From the NCBI RefSeq assembly GCF_000006445.2, contig NC_006046.2, positions 372,001-436,000 on the forward strand: DNA of 64,000 bases, written 5' to 3'. How positions within the stretch are numbered: position 1 is the stretch's first letter; the number at the start of each line of letters is the position of its first letter. Positions 37,937 to 48,723 of the stretch are shown in pieces. The notes below the pieces were generated by a model that saw only the letters and a list, made by a program, of their open reading frames with translations, was not told the DNA's origin and did no database searches. Made by a program: the position numbers and the translations under genes. The stretch comes from Debaryomyces hansenii CBS767. Lineage: Eukaryota > Ascomycota > Pichiomycetes > Serinales > Debaryomycetaceae.

Positions 37937-38593
37937 TTAGTACTTATTTTGTTCATTGTGATTATTTTCATACCCCACTAACTTTTTCCGTAACACTTGA
38001 ACTTGTTCATCAACGCTTACCCAATATTTGTTTTCACGAACCATTAAGTTTAGGTATTTCTCAAAAACGACCATATTCTTTATTACGAGCAAATGAAAAT
38101 TGTTGGTTATATCTTGTATTATTTGCTTTCTTTGTAGAAGTTCGTAATTATCCGTACTAAAATTGTGAGTCTTCTCTTGACTTGTGTCTATGTAATTGAC
38201 TAGTTTGGGAACATCTATGTTCGATAATTGAATCAAATTATTATATGCTTCTTTAATAGCAGGATATTTCATGAGCACCATTTTTTGCTTCATATCCAAC
38301 GTGGCTTCTGGTATACATTCTGCGTTTGGTACATCCTTATCTACGCTTTTTTCGGTAGGAAGTTCTATTGGAGGTTCTTTTATCTTATCCCATATTTGTA
38401 GGTCACTTATGATTCTATTCAAAGTCTCCAATTCTCCATTTGAATCGTAGAATTTATTTAGCATCTTTTGTATCTGAGTTAATTGCGATATTACCGTACT
38501 ATTTGAGTTTTTAGTTATTTCATTATCTATGCCTAATTGTAGCTCAAGACCACTTATCCTTTCGTCTAATTCTTTGTACGTATATTGATCCAT
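37937..38593 (-). CDS. Coiled-coil protein, possible dynactin p24 (Ldb18-like)
   Basis: 218 aa from the ATG at 38591-38593; the frame runs nine codons further upstream but without an ATG. The N-terminus (YTYKELDERISGLELQLG) resembles the short coiled coil that opens dynactin p24/DCTN3 proteins, and the rest is helical with a C-terminal coiled coil (VSVDEQVQVLRKKLVGYENNHNE). S. cerevisiae Ldb18 (178 aa) is the p24 subunit that anchors dynactin. The assignment rests on architecture and the N-terminal pattern only; another small coiled-coil protein is possible. Confidence 0.45.
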   Translation of the reverse strand: MDQYTYKELDERISGLELQLGIDNEITKNSNSTVISQLTQIQKMLNKFYDSNGELETLNRIISDLQIWDKIKEPPIELPTEKSVDKDVPNAECIPEATLDMKQKMVLMKYPAIKEAYNNLIQLSNIDVPKLVNYIDTSQEKTHNFSTDNYELLQRKQIIQDITNNFHLLVIKNMVVFEKYLNLMVRENKYWVSVDEQVQVLRKKLVGYENNHNEQNKY

Positions 38594-38679
38594 TATGAAG
38601 TATTTATAGAATAGATTCAAGATAATATTGATTGTGTTTTAGATTACATCGCGAAATCTGATCTAAATAATTTACATTT

Positions 38680-40590
38680 TTAATCTTCTAAGCTAGTAGA
38701 GAGCAAAATAACTTGATCCAAAGGCTTATCATCGGAGTCTGTTTCTATATCTTCAATTGATTTAACAGCCTCAAAACCGTCTGTGACCTCTCCAAAAATT
38801 GTATGTTTATTGTCGAGCCATGGAGCCTTTTCAGTAGTTATGAAAAATTGAGACCCGTTTGTATTAGGTCCCGAGTTAGCCATACTCACCATGAACGGTT
38901 TAGAATGTCTTAATAATGAATTAAATTCATCCTTAATGTATCCACCCCAATATGATTCTCCACCGGTCCCATTACCTAGAGGGTCACCAGCTTGAATCAT
39001 GAAAGTTTTAATCACACGATGAAAAATAGTGGAATTGTAGTAACCCTTTTCACAAAGCTTGATAAAGTTTTCGGTTGTCTTAGGAACTAACTCGTTAAAT
39101 AATTTTAGTTTGATATCTCCTAAAGTAGTATGCAATATTATTTTTGATGATTTATTCACTGCGACAGGTTTTTGTTTTTTACCTTTGACTTTGACAGTCA
39201 AATCAATGTCATTATGGCGTGGTGTCTGCAAGGTGTTAAACAAATAAAGCTTATCTGAGTTAACTGCTGAACATATTAAAATTGGAACCTTATTCAAACT
39301 AGAATTAAGGATCGAATTGTTAGAAGACAACATTTCCATACTGAAATTGCTAATTGAGGATTTGTTAGACAATGCTAGTTGATGAAACCTTAGATTAAGC
39401 TGTAATTGATCAGAAGTACCAAGAACTCTAATCACCTTATTAGTTTGCAAGCTCAAGATTTTAATACCTAGTAAGGTTCCAAAAAGTAAAAATTTTCCAC
39501 TCTCATCAAAAATAATATTTCCTTGTTTAAGTATATCTTCTGGATCATCTATGTATAACTTTCTTTCTGAATTGATAAGTTTTAGCTGAATATTTGTTTC
39601 ATTCTTTTCATATGCCTTTATAGATTCATCATATGATTTCAATAACTTTCCAGACTTGAAATCAAATAATCGTATGCAGTTATCAGGATACGAAATACTT
39701 ACAAACGTTTCAAAATCAGGAGAAAAATTTATACACGATGGTGGTGACTTATTCTTAGCAAATTCAAGTAAGTCAGTCTCCGATTTATATTTGAATTGTA
39801 CAGATTTTGGTGTATTCTCCTCTTGCGGTGTCCAGTATTCAACTATACCCTTGATATCAGCAGATATAATACATTGGTACTTAGGGTTATAATTTATGAC
39901 GTTCAACGGGTTTCTATGAATGGTCTTAATTATTTCGAAGTCGTCATCATCGGGATTTAGAATATGAATTTTATTAGTATCCTGTTCACTTATTACTAGA
40001 TGATTTGTGTTCCTAGACTTGTACCAGCAACTAACGTAATTCGACCTTGTGCTTGGTATAAAATTCAAATTAAGGACTTGTATCATGTCTAATGTTATCA
40101 AATCGAAGATTTTAACATTGGAATCATTTTTTGCAATACTGGCCAATCTTGCCCCATCGATATCAATAATTAACTGGGAAACTTCCTTCTGAGGATGGGC
40201 CGAGAATTGTTTGATAAATTCAAGTTGTCCAGTATAAGTCTCTTTATCTTCTTTATTATTATCTTTATTTTTACCATCACCTGTAGTTGACTTCTTGCGC
40301 CAAAATTTCACTGCACCATTTTTTAAACCTGCAACTAAGATTGAATCATCAATAGGATTTAAAGCAACACAACTTATATTTGCTTCTTGCGTATACGAAT
40401 CACCGTACTCTTCATTGAACTGTATATTTTCTATAAGTTTTGATTCATCAATTATCGTTTTTTTCTTTCGTTTCTTTACTAGTTGAGGATTTTCAAATTT
40501 AGACGGTATATCATTCAATGAAGGTCCAACCAAATCATCATCACTGCTATCAGACGACGAAGAACTTTCTTCCTCTACAGCCCTTTTCAT
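38680..40590 (-). CDS. WD40-cyclophilin (PPWD1-type peptidyl-prolyl isomerase)
   Basis: 636 aa. An acidic and basic N-terminus leads into WD40 repeats from about residue 70 (ISCVALNPIDDSILVAGLKNGAVKFWR). A cyclophilin domain fills about 480-636: the catalytic Arg is in FHRVIKTFMIQAGDP, followed by GTGGESYWGG, NTNGSQFFITTEKAPWLDNKHTIFGEV. PPWD1 is a nuclear cyclophilin found in spliceosomes; S. cerevisiae has none, so this gene marks a different yeast lineage. The enzyme core residues (R, F, W) look intact, so activity is expected. Confidence 0.9.
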   Translation of the reverse strand: MKRAVEEESSSSSDSSDDDLVGPSLNDIPSKFENPQLVKKRKKKTIIDESKLIENIQFNEEYGDSYTQEANISCVALNPIDDSILVAGLKNGAVKFWRKKSTTGDGKNKDNNKEDKETYTGQLEFIKQFSAHPQKEVSQLIIDIDGARLASIAKNDSNVKIFDLITLDMIQVLNLNFIPSTRSNYVSCWYKSRNTNHLVISEQDTNKIHILNPDDDDFEIIKTIHRNPLNVINYNPKYQCIISADIKGIVEYWTPQEENTPKSVQFKYKSETDLLEFAKNKSPPSCINFSPDFETFVSISYPDNCIRLFDFKSGKLLKSYDESIKAYEKNETNIQLKLINSERKLYIDDPEDILKQGNIIFDESGKFLLFGTLLGIKILSLQTNKVIRVLGTSDQLQLNLRFHQLALSNKSSISNFSMEMLSSNNSILNSSLNKVPILICSAVNSDKLYLFNTLQTPRHNDIDLTVKVKGKKQKPVAVNKSSKIILHTTLGDIKLKLFNELVPKTTENFIKLCEKGYYNSTIFHRVIKTFMIQAGDPLGNGTGGESYWGGYIKDEFNSLLRHSKPFMVSMANSGPNTNGSQFFITTEKAPWLDNKHTIFGEVTDGFEAVKSIEDIETDSDDKPLDQVILLSTSLED

Positions 40591-40758
40591 CGTTTAGTTA
40601 TTATTTATTTATACTCTTATGTTTTAGAGATGATTATGTATTAGAGATGATTTTTCAGTGCGCAGATAACAGTTGTATTTGGAAATATATACTAGACTAT
40701 ATGATTTGAACTTAAGTAGAGAAATTAAATGAATTGAACAATGACATTAGCAAAGGAC

Positions 40759-41958
40759 TTATTCTTCTTCGCTGCTTGGGTCCTCATCGACCTTTCTTCG
40801 GTTACCCACTAAATCCTTCAAACTCATTGGCTTACTTTGAGAGTCTCCGGAGAATGATTTACTTAAAGTGGGACGACTATTTTTACTCAAACCACCTTCT
40901 TCAAAATTGATCTTGATTGGAGCCTGCGAGGGATAATTGTAATCATCTGCATCACTTTCATCGTCATCTTCGTCAACAAGGGCAGTGGATTGTGACTTAT
41001 TTGCAGCTTGATTTCCATCTTCCTCTAATACCTCCCGTAATTGATCTTCTAAATCTTTAAAATCATCGTCAATGTCTAAATCTGAATTATCTTCTTGTGG
41101 TTTCTTTGGAGGTATATCCTTCAAGTCTGGCTTTGAAGGTGCTTGGGAAAGGCGTTTTGAACTGGATTCCACATTGACCTTGGATTTTGGACGCAGTTTC
41201 GGTGCTGGTTTCGGTGCTGGTTTCGGTGCTGGTTTCGATACTGGTTTCAGTTTATCCTCTTTGTCTGATATCACTTCTGGGCGTATCTTGGAAGTACTTA
41301 CGGGAGTCTGAGCGGTCGACGCTTTCTTAGGTATATGTGCTTCTTGAGGAATCGAATCAAAATGAATATCGGGGAATTCCGAGTCATTCATGCCATCATC
41401 AATGAAACCCGATTCCTCATCAGAATCAACAATGACTGCATTACTTTTAATTTTGGAATTATTGGCCGGTGGCCTTTTAGATGCCTTGGCTGGTCCTTTA
41501 TCCGTCCGAGAAGACCTCTCATCTATTTTTGGAATGTGTATATTCCTATTTTGTCGACTATCATTCTCTTTATTCCACGATTCGATCTTTCTTTCCCACT
41601 TGGCAACATTGCGTGATTTCGAAACTCGAATCGTGTTATCCAACTTTTTCAACACAATCTGGTTGTCCCCCGTTGGTGACACCGTGAGGAAATACGTCTC
41701 ATTTGCAGGATTCTTGGAAGGTCCCAGCCTCTTTGGATTCCCCTCAAATATTATCATATTATCCCCCGAACCGTCTACTGTCTTAGCTTGTATTAAACTC
41801 TCTTGATCCGTCTGATATAATGTAAGTGGACTAGTCTGATCCATTGAATCAGGTCTAAATCCATATCTTATGCCAAGTGAAATATCTCGTTCATATGAAT
41901 GATCTTTATTCAAAAAAGCCGAAAGATCAATCTCATACTCTCCATCTGCTATCGACAT
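40759..41958 (-). CDS. EAF (ELL-associated factor) N-terminal domain protein
   Basis: 399 aa. Residues 1-120 match the Eaf pattern: a beta-rich start, SLGIRYGFRPDSMD, MIIFEGNPKRLGPSKNPANETYFL, and NTIRVSKSRNVAKWERKI. The rest is disordered, with acidic Ser clusters and a KPAPKPAPKPAPK repeat, as in EAF transactivation tails. EAF proteins pair with ELL to stimulate Pol II elongation in animals and fission yeast; S. cerevisiae lacks a recognised one. No ELL partner is in the window. Family assignment is from pattern, not a search. Divergent from LCL3. Confidence 0.65.
   Translation of the reverse strand: MSIADGEYEIDLSAFLNKDHSYERDISLGIRYGFRPDSMDQTSPLTLYQTDQESLIQAKTVDGSGDNMIIFEGNPKRLGPSKNPANETYFLTVSPTGDNQIVLKKLDNTIRVSKSRNVAKWERKIESWNKENDSRQNRNIHIPKIDERSSRTDKGPAKASKRPPANNSKIKSNAVIVDSDEESGFIDDGMNDSEFPDIHFDSIPQEAHIPKKASTAQTPVSTSKIRPEVISDKEDKLKPVSKPAPKPAPKPAPKLRPKSKVNVESSSKRLSQAPSKPDLKDIPPKKPQEDNSDLDIDDDFKDLEDQLREVLEEDGNQAANKSQSTALVDEDDDESDADDYNYPSQAPIKINFEEGGLSKNSRPTLSKSFSGDSQSKPMSLKDLVGNRRKVDEDPSSEEE
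41201..41248. repeat. 12-bp tandem repeat coding KPAP
   Basis: GGTGCTGGTTTC occurs three times, then a diverged fourth copy GATACTGGTTTC; on the minus strand it encodes Lys-Pro-Ala-Pro units. Confidence 0.9.
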
Positions 41959-42152
41959 TCTCTAGAATACTAATAAGCAGAAATATAACCTCTCTTATTA
42001 AAGAATAACTTCATTCATTATCGGTAAGGAATTCTTCACCTTTTATAGTACACTCCTGCATCTACTTTGTCCCCCATAATTGAAAAATAAATATAGAGAT
42101 CAACTACTATATAATATATGTTAATGAAGTAGACTTAAATAGACGTGAAAAA

Positions 42153-42860
42153 ATGCCTCCAATACCGTCTGAACCAGAGAATATATCACTTATACATCCA
42201 AAGGTACTACTTCTTTCCGCAGGAGTAACGACTTCGTTATTTTTGTCGTACAAGTTCTACAAACGGTACGTTCGTCGTATTCGCAACTATCTTGATTTGA
42301 CGCCAGAAATACTTGATAGACAGACACCGTTGTATGGGAGGGTGACTAGAGTTGGCGACGGGGATAATTTCAGATTTTATCATACGCCAGGAGGAATACT
42401 TTTCGGGTGGGGGTGGTTGAGACATGTTCCTACGAAAAGACAGGAATTGAAAGATGAGACGCTAATGGTAAGATTGTGTGGCGTTGATGCGCCAGAAAGA
42501 GCCCATTGGGGGAAGCCAGCGCAGCCATACTCCGAAGAAGCGTTGGCGTGGTTGAAAAATTACATATTTGGGAGGAATGTGGTGGTTACGCCGTATCTGA
42601 TTGACCAGTATAAAAGATTAGTTGGGAGAGCCCAGGTTTGGAAATGGACCGGTAAAAAAGATATCAGCGCAGAGATGCTTAGGAATGGACTAGGGGTAGT
42701 ATATGAAGGGAAAATAGGAGCGGAGTTTGGAGACAATGAATCGTGGTATAGAAAATTGGAAGCAAGGGCGAAATGGCTACGTAGGGGTCTTTGGTCGCTC
42801 GGAAGTAGTATGACTACACCCGGCGAGTTCAAGAAAGTTCACTACAGAGGTGACTCCTAG
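42153..42860 (+). CDS. LCL3: Staphylococcal-nuclease-like membrane protein Lcl3
   Basis: 235 aa. One N-terminal TM (about residues 18-36, [18 protein letters not shown]), a basic stretch (KRYVRRIR), then an SNase fold. Active-site motifs are [36 protein letters not shown] and the second Arg in LVGRAQVW. Known in fungi as mitochondrial Lcl3, a putative calcium-dependent endonuclease with unknown substrate. Convergent with AGM1: 38 bp between stop codons. Confidence 0.92.
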   Translation: MPPIPSEPENISLIHPKVLLLSAGVTTSLFLSYKFYKRYVRRIRNYLDLTPEILDRQTPLYGRVTRVGDGDNFRFYHTPGGILFGWGWLRHVPTKRQELKDETLMVRLCGVDAPERAHWGKPAQPYSEEALAWLKNYIFGRNVVVTPYLIDQYKRLVGRAQVWKWTGKKDISAEMLRNGLGVVYEGKIGAEFGDNESWYRKLEARAKWLRRGLWSLGSSMTTPGEFKKVHYRGDS

Positions 42861-42898
42861 TGGCCTAATTAAGCCTATTGCATGTTACTGTAAATAAA

Positions 42899-44509
42899 CT
42901 ATTTAACCAAATCGCCAACCAACTGCGATAATTCAACAGCATTTTCTTTTGTATCAGCTTCAGCGTAGACTCTAACAGCATCTTCAGTACCAGAAGCTCT
43001 AACAAATGATCTTCCCTTAGGGTATTTGCTAACGATTTCATCTATTTTCGTTTGTAATCCAGCTGGTTCTACTAAAGTTCTCTCAGCGTTTGTTGTCTTG
43101 AATATCGATCTATCCGGAACGACGACTTTTATTAAACGGTTAGGCAAATCAGTGTAAGCTTTGTCCCAATCATCAGGACTTAATTTCAAGAAATGGATGA
43201 TAATTAAAATAGTTAGTAAATCGGAAATCGCGTCTCCAACAGTTTGGTTAATCAATTGTGTAAGATTTTGCAAGACTTTGATAGACTCAGTTTCTTTTAC
43301 ATTCGAGCTGTCGGCTTTATATTCAAAAATCTTTTTCTCTGCTTCTTCGGAGAACGTTACTGTACCATGTCCATTTGCTTCAAAATAAATACCAATGTCG
43401 AATTTCTCAGCTTCATGATGTAAATGCTTCACACCTGTTGGAGTGCAACGAACTGGAATTTTCAAGATATTCTCCACATAGGCAGTCGAAGATCCATTAG
43501 CATAGGCAGTTTGAACGACACCAATATTCAACTTTAATTTCTCTGAGTTAATATTAGCAAATAATTGTTGGAAGAACAACGCAATCAAGGTTGACATTTT
43601 GTCCCCATCGAATAATTTAAATTCGCCTTTATCATTTTGGTAGTAACAAATAAGTCTGTCCGCATCCCCATCAAATGAAGCGTATAATTTATTTGAGATT
43701 GGGTTATTAACATTTAACGGTAATTTTTGATTAGTTTTGACGAAATCAGCCCCACAATCCCAGTTCAATAAGTTTGGCTTAGTATAGGCGTCATTAACTA
43801 ATTTAAATGAAATTTCTTCAGATAAGCACTTTTGCAACAAATCGGTAACTTTAGGTGCACCGACCCCATTAGCAGCATCAATAGTAATATCAAGTTTTTC
43901 ACTGTTGTTACTGATTTCATAAATAGCTTTAAATGCTGTTGCCATCTTTGAATAGTAACCTTCTTCGGACGATTTTCCAAAGTTTGCATCATTGATCGTT
44001 CTGGTCAAATAATGCAATTGAGGCGTAGTGTTCAATCCGTAATCTTTATACGTTGAATTTGGAATTGATTTGATCCCATCAATAGTAGAATCCGATAACG
44101 CTGGACTTGAGTCCCTAGAGTCTCTACCAATTATAGTATGCGACGTCTGGCTTAAATCAATACCCAACTCCGAACATATTTTTTGAATGTTATCACCTAA
44201 GTCGTCATGACTCGAATTAGCTAACTTTGTTGCATACGCTTCCCACGAAGTTTCTAACATACTTCCGTAAGGATCAACAACCTTAACACCATTATCTTCT
44301 GGAGGGTTGTGAGATGCCGTAACCATTACACCTATTGTCTTCCCTTTGAGGTATTTGGAGCGTAACGTGGCGATTATACCTACTGTATAGTTAACATAAT
44401 CCAAATCCTTAGCTTTCATACGAAAGCCAGCAGTTCCATAAGCAAACTTTAAGTTTTCAGGCTTTGGGTGTTTAGGTAAATATTGCGATAAGCTTTCTTG
44501 AAGGGACAT
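42899..44509 (-). CDS. PCM1: Phosphoacetylglucosamine mutase
   Basis: 536 aa. GTAGFRMKA at residues 25-33, the phosphoserine loop TASHNPPEDNG (Ser66), the Mg site FDGDADRL near residue 276, the sugar-binding GIYFEANGHGTV and the phosphate loop FVRASGTEDAVRVYAEAD. It interconverts GlcNAc-6-P and GlcNAc-1-P on the way to UDP-GlcNAc for chitin, N-glycans and GPI anchors. The family (AGM1) is clear from the ASHNP loop and the length. Cytosolic, expected essential. Confidence 0.95.
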   Translation of the reverse strand: MSLQESLSQYLPKHPKPENLKFAYGTAGFRMKAKDLDYVNYTVGIIATLRSKYLKGKTIGVMVTASHNPPEDNGVKVVDPYGSMLETSWEAYATKLANSSHDDLGDNIQKICSELGIDLSQTSHTIIGRDSRDSSPALSDSTIDGIKSIPNSTYKDYGLNTTPQLHYLTRTINDANFGKSSEEGYYSKMATAFKAIYEISNNSEKLDITIDAANGVGAPKVTDLLQKCLSEEISFKLVNDAYTKPNLLNWDCGADFVKTNQKLPLNVNNPISNKLYASFDGDADRLICYYQNDKGEFKLFDGDKMSTLIALFFQQLFANINSEKLKLNIGVVQTAYANGSSTAYVENILKIPVRCTPTGVKHLHHEAEKFDIGIYFEANGHGTVTFSEEAEKKIFEYKADSSNVKETESIKVLQNLTQLINQTVGDAISDLLTILIIIHFLKLSPDDWDKAYTDLPNRLIKVVVPDRSIFKTTNAERTLVEPAGLQTKIDEIVSKYPKGRSFVRASGTEDAVRVYAEADTKENAVELSQLVGDLVK

Positions 44510-44662
44510 TATTGTTGTAATTGACCGACGATCTTAATCAAATCAACTTTTTTGTAGCAGATCAATTCTCTGAAAATTAAAGCGACTTATTTTTAGTTTT
44601 CGATTTTGGGAAAAAATCAAAACAGAATACAGACAATCATATATTGGGCTATACTTTAACAA

Positions 44663-45097
44663 ATGTCTAGTAAGTTCGATAATTCGCCATTTCATAGAGA
44701 GGGTAAACTGGCATACACCAAGCCTAAACCTAAACCCAAATCAAAAGATTCAGAATTCATACAAGAGTTGGTGGAAACCGGAAGAGCCAACTGGAAAAAA
44801 GCACCAAAGGCTGTTAAAACTAGATACTATGGTATCTATATGATAATGTTTTCGATCCCAGTGATATTAATACCCTCGTATGAGATTTATAGAAGGTTAG
44901 AAGGTAAGTCGACAAAGAGAGTTCAAGAAGGTGAGTTATTGGAAGGTAATGAGGTACGAAAGTTTGACGAGGTTGAAAAATGGCAAGTAGAAAAGAACAG
45001 TTTGATGTATAAGATATTCGGGAGAGATTTCTTTCTAGACGGGTTTACCAGTAGGACCATGAATCCAGAGAAAAACAATGAAAAGGATTCAAAGTAA
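44663..45097 (+). CDS. Small single-span membrane protein, unrecognised
   Basis: 144 aa with a Lys/Pro-rich N-terminus (TKPKPKPKSKD), one hydrophobic segment (about 55-75, YYGIYMIMFSIPVILIPSYEIY), then RRLEGKSTKRVQEGELLEGNEVRKFDE and a conserved-looking FGRDFFLDGFTSRTMNP. Codon usage and a clean ATG support a real gene. Mitochondrial membrane location is a guess from the basic N-terminus and TM. I do not recognise the family. It shares a 153-bp promoter with PCM1. Confidence 0.7.
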   Translation: MSSKFDNSPFHREGKLAYTKPKPKPKSKDSEFIQELVETGRANWKKAPKAVKTRYYGIYMIMFSIPVILIPSYEIYRRLEGKSTKRVQEGELLEGNEVRKFDEVEKWQVEKNSLMYKIFGRDFFLDGFTSRTMNPEKNNEKDSK

Positions 45098-45154
45098 TAT
45101 TACAACTATTTAATTTTATGTAAATATATATGATGAAGTAACGACATGTTAATA

Positions 45155-47314
45155 TTATTTCCAATCAGGTTTAGGGCTTTTGATGGGGTGTACTAAATGC
45201 TTATGATCGAATCTCGAGCCTATTACAGACGACGGTCTATCAGGAGATGTAGATCTATAGGTGGGTGATTGCTGATAAACAAGATTTGGAGTTGTAGTCT
45301 CGCTTAAGGATGAAGTTCTTGATAATTGACCAGAAACTATGCTGTTAGTACTTCGAATAATGGACGGTTTTCTCGAAGGTTTGCGGAATACATCGTCTTC
45401 ATCTGGTTGTATTCTTGATCTGGTCGGTGTCGGTGATGGGTGAACTATTGTATTTGATCTATTAATCAAGAATAATGGTGGTTTTAAGGAAATTATTTCG
45501 CTTGGTCTTTCGGGAGAATCAATAAATATGGGATGATTAGGACTAATTGTAGGGATCCTTGAATGCTTAGCTTTAGTGAGATACTTCTTCTTTATGACAG
45601 GTAAACCTTGGTTAATATAGTCTTCCAGTATTATTGGAATTCGTGAAGGAAAACTAAACTTGGAGTTTATTACAGAGTTCCATATTTTCTCAGATTCATA
45701 TGTATCTTGAATTTTGAGCTTGGTGACTTTATGGTTAATATTATCGATCTCAAATGGAAGCTTGGGAGTTTTCGAATTAACCAATGTAATTTCATCATCT
45801 TCTTTAAATGAATCATTATCGCCTTTATCAAGAAATTCTAATTTTGTGTTGGCATCATTCTCTATATTAATCAAGGATTGTTTCAAATCTCTCTTAGTAT
45901 TATTGCTAGGTTCCGCATTGAGGAAGTTCTTCACTCTATCCTTTTTCTCAATGCTGAAAGCAACTCTGGATGACGCAACATCCACACCCAAATCTATACC
46001 TAAACCATGATCAGATTTTTTGGGGAATACTTCTTTATTTGAGCTCTCCGGAGTTGGTGATCTTCTGAAAGTATAATAAGCTTTCAAGTTATTACCATTT
46101 AAACCTGAAACAGAAGCAATGTTTGATATAGTGCCTGATGGATTCAATGAACCTGAAAGTAATTCATTTAGAATTTGCCATTTAGGGACAAGACTTTCGT
46201 TAAATAAAGACGCCAAGGAAGATTCATAAATAGTGGATTCTGCAAATGCCTTAATAATCAATGTAATAGAATTAGAACATAGTTTATACATAGTTCCAAT
46301 CTCATCTGTAATTAATGTTTGCTCATCATGTTTGTCCTGCAAACTATCGATAAGAAAATCACATTTGAAAATGATTTCATGAATTAAGTATGTAAATAAA
46401 TCATTCCACTTGGAATCTAATGTCTCCTTTTTTATAATCCTTAATCCGTTTTGTAAATATTCCCATCTTTTCATAAGATTTGTGTGATTCTTTTCAATCT
46501 CCGGTAGTGAGTTAGGAAATAAATGTGAAACCGATATCGATTTACAGAATATATTGAATTCTTCAATCCGGAATGGTAAGTATTCTAATGAAACTTTAAG
46601 GGGTGAGATTCTGGCCTCTAAATCGAGGTACTCATTATATAAATGTTCATCCAATTCATTAAATGTTGGTAAGCGCAAGGATTTTGTCGAAAAATTAGTT
46701 GATGTGAGGTTATTTATTTTCATCTTAGATATGATTACTTCCAAATTGAACTTGCTTAGATGTCGCTTGGGGCTGGATAACTTCATGTCCAGTAGTTTCC
46801 GATAAATATCAATACATTGTTCTGTTTCCCAAGTAAGAGTCTCTATTATGTCATCATTAATTTCCACAAAATTTATAGCAATATCTACTTTCTTTTTGAA
46901 CACGATTAGAAACTTCTTCACCTCCAACAATAGATCGCTCGTCTCTTCAAACTTTCCGAGCATCGACGTGAAATCAGGAAGGCCATGCGCATGAGCATCC
47001 ACCGTTCCCAAAAGCTGTGATATAATAGAGTCTATATTCTCTATGTTTTGAACCAACTCATATATGCCATCCCTACCTTCAAAAAACCACCTTTTATCCT
47101 CCGTTACCCTTTTCTCATTTCGAAGTTCTCGAAACATCGTTAGTAATTCCGATAAGTAGCCAAATATATCATCCACTATTTTATTGATCTTGAACAAGTC
47201 ATGAGACAGCAATACCGTGTTATTCGGTATTTCAATCAATTCATCAAAAAACGATGATCTAGGTGTAGAATTCACGATTTGTGATAACACTATATTATTC
47301 TCTCGATAAGTCAT
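45155..47314 (-). CDS. KAR9: Kar9-type spindle-positioning protein
   Basis: 719 aa. The first 400 residues are helical and match the Kar9 domain pattern (LTMFRELRNEK, WFFEGRDGIYELVQNIENIDSIISQLL). The C-terminal 300 are disordered, Ser/Pro-rich and basic, with two SxIP-type EB1-binding motifs: SRIP near residues 556-559 and 584-587. Known role: links Bim1/EB1 on astral microtubule tips to Myo2, orienting the spindle to the bud. S. cerevisiae Kar9 is 644 aa. The SxIP pair strengthens the call. Divergent from DIM1. Confidence 0.75.
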   Translation of the reverse strand: MTYRENNIVLSQIVNSTPRSSFFDELIEIPNNTVLLSHDLFKINKIVDDIFGYLSELLTMFRELRNEKRVTEDKRWFFEGRDGIYELVQNIENIDSIISQLLGTVDAHAHGLPDFTSMLGKFEETSDLLLEVKKFLIVFKKKVDIAINFVEINDDIIETLTWETEQCIDIYRKLLDMKLSSPKRHLSKFNLEVIISKMKINNLTSTNFSTKSLRLPTFNELDEHLYNEYLDLEARISPLKVSLEYLPFRIEEFNIFCKSISVSHLFPNSLPEIEKNHTNLMKRWEYLQNGLRIIKKETLDSKWNDLFTYLIHEIIFKCDFLIDSLQDKHDEQTLITDEIGTMYKLCSNSITLIIKAFAESTIYESSLASLFNESLVPKWQILNELLSGSLNPSGTISNIASVSGLNGNNLKAYYTFRRSPTPESSNKEVFPKKSDHGLGIDLGVDVASSRVAFSIEKKDRVKNFLNAEPSNNTKRDLKQSLINIENDANTKLEFLDKGDNDSFKEDDEITLVNSKTPKLPFEIDNINHKVTKLKIQDTYESEKIWNSVINSKFSFPSRIPIILEDYINQGLPVIKKKYLTKAKHSRIPTISPNHPIFIDSPERPSEIISLKPPLFLINRSNTIVHPSPTPTRSRIQPDEDDVFRKPSRKPSIIRSTNSIVSGQLSRTSSLSETTTPNLVYQQSPTYRSTSPDRPSSVIGSRFDHKHLVHPIKSPKPDWK

Positions 47315-47561
47315 ATTTGCATTCTGGTCGTACCTTGTATCTCAGGCTTAGCGTAGTTTATATTAATAATTCAAATGTCTCAGATATCTTAGCAAGTTTG
47401 TCTTTTTATACCCTAATACCGTTTGAATTTATATTTCAGTATACAATATACATCAATTAGCAGTATTTCATCTGTTATTGAAAGGTTCACTTTGTTATTG
47501 TTTATAATCTTAATGATCTGTGGAGCGCAAAAAATCTAACGCAAAACGGACCAATTTTTTT

Positions 47562-47587
47562 GCGATGATATTTTTTTTAGAGATGAG
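47562..47587. promoter_or_regulatory. PAC/RRPE-type elements upstream of DIM1
   Basis: TGCGATGAT (47561-47569) and GATGAG (47582-47587) are PAC-like; T-rich AATTTTTTT just upstream resembles RRPE. This is the known signature of yeast ribosome-biogenesis promoters and lies 56-82 bp before the ATG. Confidence 0.6.
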
Positions 47588-47639
47588 GTTGAGTTGAAGT
47601 ACTTAGATAACGGAGTAAATACATAGGTTACAGGTATAA

Positions 47640-48626
<987 letters not shown>

Positions 48627-48723
48627 TTGCTTTTATTTCAAAACACTTTTATGTACATTAGCCTAAGCTTTCTATTAGACACATTTAATTACTATAATAT
48701 AACATAATACAAATCTATATGGT

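Noticed and set aside
39881..39889. TTAGGGTT (Tbf1-type) match
   Set aside because: It lies inside the coding sequence of the WD40-cyclophilin gene and is unpaired, so it is probably a chance match.
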